Assembly: GCA_038259155.1 (NCBI GenBank)
Contig: JBBSPE010000156.1
Location: 1-9,834 of the forward strand
Direction of reading: 5' to 3'
DNA: 9,834 nucleotides
Source of the DNA: JAABRT01 sp038259155
GTDB lineage: Bacteria; Gemmatimonadota; Gemmatimonadetes; Gemmatimonadales; Gemmatimonadaceae
Part shown: positions 5,819 to 9,834 of the stretch, piece by piece
Layout: each line of letters opens with the position of its first letter
Numbering within the stretch: the stretch's first letter is position 1
Notes under the pieces: model-generated
Database searches by the model: none
What the model was told of the DNA's origin: nothing
The model's input: the letters and a program-made list of their open reading frames with translations, nothing else
Program-made: the position numbers and the translations under genes

Positions 5819-5834
5819 GGAGCGTTCGCGCTCC
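5819..5834 (+). other. UUCG-tetraloop hairpin between nusG and rplK
   Basis: GGAGCG (5819-5824) and CGCTCC (5829-5834) pair perfectly around TTCG, an exceptionally stable RNA tetraloop. No T run follows, so it is not a standard terminator. It could protect the nusG mRNA 3' end or mark a processing point. Confidence 0.6.
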
Positions 5835-5857
5835 ACGCCGGGTACCACGACGGCGCT

Positions 5858-5918
5858 AAACACCACCGTGGGAGCATGACCACCGCCGGACATCCCGGCA
5901 GTGGACGTTTGCGAGAGG
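5858..5918 (+). promoter_or_regulatory. Structured rplK leader, candidate L1 autoregulatory site
   Basis: The sequence can fold as a three-way junction just before the rplK start. The closing helix is AAAC (5858-5861) with GTTT (5907-5910), and CCAC (5863-5866) with GTGG (5901-5904). Arm one is GTGG (5868-5871) with CCAC (5880-5883) around GAGCATGA. Arm two is GCCGG (5885-5889) with CCGGC (5895-5899) around ACATC. The GTGGGAG...ATGACCAC halves resemble the 23S rRNA site bound by protein L1 (GUGGGAG facing a UGA-containing strand). L1 is known to repress its own L11-L1 operon by binding such a leader. The inner stem normally expected between the halves is reduced to one base here. The rplK ribosome binding site AGAGG (5914-5918) follows directly, so folding could block translation. 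Confidence 0.5.
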
Positions 5919-5925
5919 TAGTCGG

Positions 5926-6348
5926 ATGGCCAAGAAGGTTACGGGTTTCGTCAAACTGCAGATTCCTGCAGGCAAGGCGAATCCGGCCCCGCCGGTAGGT
6001 ACGGCTCTCGGTCCCCAGGGCATCAACATCATGTCGTTCTGCAAAGAGTTCAATGCTCGGACGCAGGGTGGTGACATGATTGTCCCGGTCGAGGTCACGA
6101 TCTATGCCGACAAGTCGTTCGCGTTCATTCTCAAGACGCCGCCAGCGGCGGAGCTCTTGAAGAAGGAAGCGGGCGTAGCGAAGGGGTCGGGTCAGCCGAA
6201 CAAGGTCAAAATCGGTTCCGTCACGAAGGCTCAGGTGCAGAAGATCGCCGAGCTGAAAATGCCGGACCTCAACACGGATTCCCTGGAAAGTGCCATGGCG
6301 ATGGTTGCCGGTGCGGCGCGTTCCATGGGCATCACGGTCACCGAGTGA
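5926..6348 (+). CDS. rplK: 50S ribosomal protein L11
   Basis: L11 binds the GTPase centre of 23S rRNA and takes part in elongation-factor function and the stringent response. The 140 residues fit the usual length. The N-terminal domain starts MAKKVTGFVKLQIPAGKANP with the proline-rich APPVGTALGPQGINIM segment (residues 21-36), and the rRNA-binding C-terminal domain ends with AGAARSMGITV. The start has AGAGG 7 nt upstream. The stop overlaps the rplA start by one base (TGATG), the usual tight coupling of L11 and L1. Confidence 0.99.
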   Translation: MAKKVTGFVKLQIPAGKANPAPPVGTALGPQGINIMSFCKEFNARTQGGDMIVPVEVTIYADKSFAFILKTPPAAELLKKEAGVAKGSGQPNKVKIGSVTKAQVQKIAELKMPDLNTDSLESAMAMVAGAARSMGITVTE

Positions 6349-7037
6349 TGCGGACCTACGGCAAGAAGTACACAGCCGCGGCCACGCGCCGCAAGGAAGC
6401 CGTGCCGCATCCGGCCGGTCAGGCGATTGCGCTCGTCAAGGACATGGCGTTTGCCAAGTTCGACGAGACGGTGGAAATCGCCGTGCGTCTGGGCGTCGAT
6501 CCGCGTCACGCGGATCAGGTCGTCCGTGGCACGGTCGTGCTCCCCGAAGGCACGGGTAAAACCATGCGGGTCCTCGTGATTGCCACGGGCCCCAAGATTC
6601 AGGAAGCGGAGGAAGCGGGTGCCGATTTCGTGGGCACCGAGTTCCTCGCCAAGATCAAGGACGGCTGGTTGGATTTCGACGTCATGATCGCCACGCCCGA
6701 CCAGATGGGGCAGATCGGCCAGCTCGGCCGAGTGCTTGGTCCGCGCGGCCTCATGCCGAATCCGAAGGCCGGCACCGTCACGTTCGACGTGGGCAAGGCA
6801 GTGCGCGAGTCGAAGGGCGGCAAGATCGAGTTCCGCGTTGACAAGGGCGGCAACGTGCACGCGCCCCTCGGCAAGGTCTCGTTCAGTGCCGAGGCACTGG
6901 AGCGCAACTTCTCCGCGTTCATGGACCAGATTGTCCGGTCCAAGCCGAGCGCAGCCAAGGGTGTGTACGTCCGCAACGTCGCGATCTCGAGCTCCATGGG
7001 TCCCGGCGTCACCATCGATACCACGCCGTACCGGTAA
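6348..7037 (+). CDS. rplA: 50S ribosomal protein L1
   Basis: L1 forms the mobile L1 stalk of the 50S subunit and moves deacylated tRNA through the E site; it is also a translational repressor of the L11-L1 operon. The 229-residue product matches the family length. The signature LGPRGLMPNPKAG is at residues 130-142, and VDKGGNVHAPLGKVSF lies toward the C-terminus. The ATG at 6348 overlaps the rplK stop by one base; an in-frame GTG at 6345 would add one residue. Translation is probably coupled to rplK. Only 14 nt separate it from rplJ. Confidence 0.99.
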   Translation: MRTYGKKYTAAATRRKEAVPHPAGQAIALVKDMAFAKFDETVEIAVRLGVDPRHADQVVRGTVVLPEGTGKTMRVLVIATGPKIQEAEEAGADFVGTEFLAKIKDGWLDFDVMIATPDQMGQIGQLGRVLGPRGLMPNPKAGTVTFDVGKAVRESKGGKIEFRVDKGGNVHAPLGKVSFSAEALERNFSAFMDQIVRSKPSAAKGVYVRNVAISSSMGPGVTIDTTPYR

Positions 7038-7051
7038 GGGGCGACGCAACC

Positions 7052-7567
7052 ATGAAGAAATCGAAAAAGACAGAGCTGGTTGGCGATCTCAAGACCAAGC
7101 TCGGTGAAGCGACCGCGGTGTACTACACCGACTTCACCGGTCTGAACGTGAAGCGCATGACGGAACTCCGTCGCCGCTTCCGCAAGGCCGGCGTGGAGTA
7201 CGTGGTCATCAAGAACACGCTCGCGTTGCGGGCTGTGAACGAGAGTGGCCTGGTGTCGGAGCGGCTGCGTGGTCCCACGGGACTCGTGCTGACCTCCGAT
7301 CCGGTAGCCGGCGCGAAGGTCCTCACGGACTTCGCCAAGGAGAACGACAAGAAGCCGGCCATCAAGGGCGGCATCTTCGACGGTCGGGCTCTGGACGCCG
7401 CGCAGGTCAACCAGCTGGCGGACATGCCGTCCCGCGAGCAGTTGCTCTCGCAGCTTGGTGCGACGATGCAGGCCCCGATGGCGGGCATGCTCGGCGCGAT
7501 GAATGCGCTCTTTACCAACTTCGCTGGCGCGCTCGACGCGCTCAAGCAGCAGAAGGACGCTGCCTGA
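7052..7567 (+). CDS. rplJ: 50S ribosomal protein L10
   Basis: L10 anchors the L7/L12 stalk dimers to 23S rRNA next to L11. The 171 residues match the family. The N-terminal RNA-binding domain shows VYYTDFTGLNVKRMTELRR and EYVVIKNTLALRA; a C-terminal helix from about residue 132 (QLGATMQAPMAGMLGAM to the end) is the L7/L12 docking region. AAGGGG (7036-7041) overlapping the rplA stop serves as the ribosome binding site, 10 nt before the ATG. The rplA-rplJ gap is only 14 nt, so no free-standing L10 leader of the classical kind fits here. Confidence 0.99.
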   Translation: MKKSKKTELVGDLKTKLGEATAVYYTDFTGLNVKRMTELRRRFRKAGVEYVVIKNTLALRAVNESGLVSERLRGPTGLVLTSDPVAGAKVLTDFAKENDKKPAIKGGIFDGRALDAAQVNQLADMPSREQLLSQLGATMQAPMAGMLGAMNALFTNFAGALDALKQQKDAA

Positions 7568-7573
7568 ATCCCC

Positions 7574-7635
7574 CAGGCGTACTGCCTGATCAAACGCCCC
7601 AGGTCACCCTGGGAGATTACTGAGGAGATAGGACC
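7574..7635 (+). promoter_or_regulatory. rplJ-rplL spacer: twin hairpins and strong ribosome binding site
   Basis: CAGGC (7574-7578) pairs with GCCTG (7584-7588), and CCCAGG (7598-7603) pairs with CCTGGG (7608-7613) around TCAC; both halves start with CCCCAGG. The site AGGAG (7623-7627), 8 nt before the rplL ATG, is the best ribosome binding site in the window. That fits the need for several L7/L12 copies per ribosome. The hairpins may insulate rplL initiation or mark processing. Confidence 0.6.
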
Positions 7636-8022
7636 ATGGCGAACACCACGCTGAGCAAGGACGAAATTCTCGACGCAATCGGCAACATGTCGGTCTTCGA
7701 GCTGTCCGAAATGATCGAAGCGTTCAAGGAGAAGTTCAACGTCACCATCGCAGTGGCCGCCCCGGCTGCCGCTGCTGCTGCTGCGCCGGCTGCTGCCGCC
7801 GTCGAGGAGCAGACCGAGTTCGAGATCGTGCTCATGAACGCGGGCGCGAAGAAGATCCAGGTCATCAAGGTGGTGCGTGAAATCACGGGTCTTGGCCTCA
7901 AGGAAGCCAAGGATCTCGTCGATGGCGCGCCCAAGACGGTGAAGGAGAACCTCTCCAAGGACGACGCCGCTGCCCTCAAGGCGAAGCTCGAAGCTGAAGG
8001 CGCGACGGTCGAGGTCAAGTAA
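7636..8022 (+). CDS. rplL: 50S ribosomal protein L7/L12
   Basis: L7/L12 forms the flexible multi-copy stalk that recruits translation GTPases. The 128-residue product has the N-terminal dimerisation helices (about residues 1-36), an Ala/Pro-rich hinge (about 41-55) and the C-terminal factor-binding domain (59-128, with GAKKIQVIKVVREITGLGLKEAKDLVD). All are canonical, and the end ATVEVK is typical. It follows rplJ after 68 nt, on the same transcript, with a stronger ribosome binding site than its neighbours. Confidence 0.99.
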   Translation: MANTTLSKDEILDAIGNMSVFELSEMIEAFKEKFNVTIAVAAPAAAAAAAPAAAAVEEQTEFEIVLMNAGAKKIQVIKVVREITGLGLKEAKDLVDGAPKTVKENLSKDDAAALKAKLEAEGATVEVK

Positions 8023-8036
8023 GGTCCCGAACTCGT

Positions 8037-8061
8037 GGGCGGCACCATTCCGGTGCCGCCC
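8037..8061 (+). other. Perfect 10-bp hairpin between rplL and rpoB (attenuator or processing site)
   Basis: GGGCGGCACC (8037-8046) and GGTGCCGCCC (8052-8061) pair fully around ATTCC, starting 15 nt after the rplL stop. No T run follows, so a simple rho-independent terminator is unlikely. In E. coli the rplL-rpoB gap holds a partial attenuator and an RNase III site that lower rpoBC expression relative to the ribosomal genes; a similar role is inferred here. Confidence 0.6.
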
Positions 8062-8266
8062 CGGGTTCCGGTCCCTCACTTGACCCGCGACGCCTCGTGA
8101 TCCTGTCAGCCCGTTTCATTCCAATTCCGCTGTTCCGCTCCGCCACGATCCGCTCGGCATTCGCCGTTTGCGCATCGGACGCGGAGCGTTTCGTGTCCCC
8201 GGTCACCGCGTCGCGTTCGGCGGCGTGTGTGTGCGGGGCTCGGCCCGTCGGTGAGCCCTTGACGCC
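8062..8266 (+). promoter_or_regulatory. rpoB leader region
   Basis: No gene is supported in the rest of this 244-nt gap. TTGACC (8079-8084) looks like a -35 box, but no good -10 box lies 16-18 bp downstream. Near the end, GGGCTC (8236-8241) pairs with GAGCCC (8253-8258). This stem includes part of GGTGAG (8250-8255), the only plausible ribosome binding site for rpoB, so the hairpin could reduce initiation. Confidence 0.35.
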
Positions 8267-9834
8267 ATGATGAACCAGATCTCCTTCAGCAAGCTCGACA
8301 ATTCCATGGGGATGCCCAATCTCCTGGACATCCAGACGCGCGCCTTCGAAGCGCTGCTGCAACTGGATGCCGCCTCGCACGAGCGCGAGGACGTGGGCCT
8401 GGAGCGTGTCTTCAAGGACCTGTTCCCGATCACCGACGTCCACGAGAATTTCTCGCTGGAATTCGTCCGCTACAGCCTCGGCGAACCCAAGTACACGGTC
8501 GCGGAGTGCATCGAGCGCGACATGACCTACTCGGCGCCGCTCAAGGCCACGCTGCAGTTGGTCATCTTCGAAGAAGCCGGCGGCGAAAAGCGCCCCCGCA
8601 ATATCATCGAAAAGGAAGTCTATCTCGGCGAGCTGCCGCTGCTCACCGAGCTCGGCACCTTCGTCATCAATGGCGCGGAGCGCGTCATCGTCAGTCAGCT
8701 CCACCGCTCCCCCGGCGTGGTCTTCGAAGAGTCCACCCATCCCAACGGTCAGCGCCTCATCTCGTCGCGCATCATTCCGTTCCGCGGGTCGTGGGTCGAA
8801 TTCACGGTGGACATCCATGACGTGATCTACGTCCACATCGACAAGAAAAAGAAGTTCCCGGCCACCGCGCTGCTGCGTGCGTTCGGTTGGGGCGAGAACC
8901 GCGACATCCTGCGCCTCTTCTTCGCCGAGCGCGAGCTCGATCTCACGAAGAAGCGCGAGTCGCGCGTGGATCAGCGTGAACTCATTGGCGCCATCATCGC
9001 CGAAGATATCACGCTCGACGGCGAGCAGGCCGCGGACGACGCGCCCAAGCCGAAGACCAAGAAGGCCAAGGCCGAGCGCGAGCGCCTGGAATCGGAGCTG
9101 CTCGTGAACGAAGGCGACGAGCTCACCGAAGAGGTGTACAATCGCCTGCTGCGGCAGGGCATCGAGTCGGTGAAGGTGTTTGCCTCGTACACCAAGCTCG
9201 ATCTGCGCGAAGAAGCGGAGCTCATTGAGCGCGGCGAGCGCGAAGAGCGCCGCGCGCTCGCGCGTGACGTGGTGGACGCGGAGTCAGGCGAAGTCATCGC
9301 CGAGACCGGCGACCTGCTCACCGACGCCAACATCAAGAAGATCCGCAAGGCCGGCATCACCAAGGTGCAGGTGTTCGTGATCTCCGGCCGCGCCGAGAGC
9401 ACGCTCATCCGCAACACGCTCGCCAAGGATCCCACCAAGGCGGAAGAGGAAGCGCTCAAGCAGATCTATGCGCTGCTCCGTCCAGGTGATGCGCCCAACC
9501 GCGAGACGGCCAAGCAGGCGCTCGAGCGTCTGTTCTTCTCGCCCAAGCGCTACGACCTCGGTCGCGTCGGTCGCTACAAGATCAACCAGCGGCTCGGCCT
9601 CAACACGCCCATGAAGACCACCGTGCTCACGCGCGAGGACTTCGTGGAAATCATGCGCAACCTCGTGGAACTGCACGAGGGCCGCGGTGACGTGGACGAC
9701 ATCGATCAGCTCGGCAATCGCCGCATCCGGTCGGTGGGTGAGCTCATCGCCAACCAGTTCTCGGTTGGTCTGTCCCGCATGGCGCGCCTCGTGAAGGAGC
9801 GCATGAGCATCAACACCGATCCCGAAAAGATTTC
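8267..9834 (+). CDS. rpoB: DNA-directed RNA polymerase subunit beta, N-terminal part
   Basis: The beta subunit forms one jaw of RNA polymerase and binds substrate and rifampicin. Only the first 522 residues are in the window; the frame is open to the end. Family landmarks include the N-terminal PNLLDIQTRAFEALLQ, GTFVINGAERVIVSQLHRSPGV (about residue 137 onward), and GRVGRYKINQRLGL before the break. The rifampicin region lies just beyond the end. Residues 245-370, in the lobe region, contain two similar segments, EGDELT...GIESVKVF (282-305) and TGDLLT...GITKVQVF (347-370); a Lys/Glu/Ala-rich stretch (about 254-277) precedes the first. Two ATGs (8267 and 8270) are adjacent and cannot be told apart. 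It follows rplL after 244 nt, with an intervening hairpin, as usual for this cluster. Confidence 0.97.
   Translation, partial: MMNQISFSKLDNSMGMPNLLDIQTRAFEALLQLDAASHEREDVGLERVFKDLFPITDVHENFSLEFVRYSLGEPKYTVAECIERDMTYSAPLKATLQLVIFEEAGGEKRPRNIIEKEVYLGELPLLTELGTFVINGAERVIVSQLHRSPGVVFEESTHPNGQRLISSRIIPFRGSWVEFTVDIHDVIYVHIDKKKKFPATALLRAFGWGENRDILRLFFAERELDLTKKRESRVDQRELIGAIIAEDITLDGEQAADDAPKPKTKKAKAERERLESELLVNEGDELTEEVYNRLLRQGIESVKVFASYTKLDLREEAELIERGEREERRALARDVVDAESGEVIAETGDLLTDANIKKIRKAGITKVQVFVISGRAESTLIRNTLAKDPTKAEEEALKQIYALLRPGDAPNRETAKQALERLFFSPKRYDLGRVGRYKINQRLGLNTPMKTTVLTREDFVEIMRNLVELHEGRGDVDDIDQLGNRRIRSVGELIANQFSVGLSRMARLVKERMSINTDPEKI

Noticed and set aside
8079..8110. Promoter for rpoB starting with TTGACC
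   Set aside because: No acceptable -10 hexamer lies at 16-18 bp; the match is a lone -35-like sequence.
1..9834. Mobile element, CRISPR array, toxin-antitoxin or defence genes
   Set aside because: No transposase, integrase, spaced repeat array or small paired reading frames were seen; the content is housekeeping.

Overview
This window looks like an ordinary chromosomal housekeeping region of a high-GC Gram-negative bacterium. It carries the L11/L10-rpoB ribosomal and RNA polymerase cluster, a neighbouring tRNA cluster and cysS. High GC, strongly GC-biased third codon positions, an anti-Shine-Dalgarno-type start for most ribosomal genes and a predicted lipoprotein fit such a host. The overall look suggests Gemmatimonadota or a similar phylum, but that is inference; no rRNA is present to place it.

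Layout: 1-489 is the 3' part of an unrecognised reading frame. 580-1989 is cysS (cysteinyl-tRNA synthetase). 2120-2451 holds three tRNA genes, Thr(TGT), Tyr(GTA) and Gly(TCC), behind a promoter-like site and closed by a strong hairpin terminator (2471-2503). 2571-3005 encodes an OsmC-family protein on the plus strand. Convergent with it, on the minus strand (3065-4315), lies a predicted lipoprotein of unknown function. 4424-4496 is a second tRNA-Thr (GGT), followed by a terminator-like hairpin. A 281-bp leader region with promoter-like and hairpin sequences precedes rpmG, secE and nusG (4850-5789). A structured 136-nt leader then precedes rplK, rplA, rplJ and rplL (5926-8022). After a 244-nt gap with a perfect 10-bp hairpin, rpoB begins at 8267 and runs off the window.

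The genes cooperate in gene expression: tRNA charging and decoding (cysS, tRNAs), the 50S subunit (L33 and the L11, L1, L10 and L7/L12 stalk proteins), transcription (RpoB, NusG) and export (SecE). In many bacteria the Thr-Tyr-Gly-Thr tRNA block is contiguous and is followed by tuf and tRNA-Trp. Here the block is split by osmC and the lipoprotein gene, and neither tuf nor tRNA-Trp is present.

I see no mobile element, CRISPR array, toxin-antitoxin or defence system. The points most worth a second look are RNA-level and domain-level: the structured rplK leader with an L1-site-like motif, the folded rpmG leader, a palindrome inside the tRNA-Thr promoter spacer, an internal duplication with a lysine-rich linker in RpoB, and an OsmC protein lacking the usual second cysteine.
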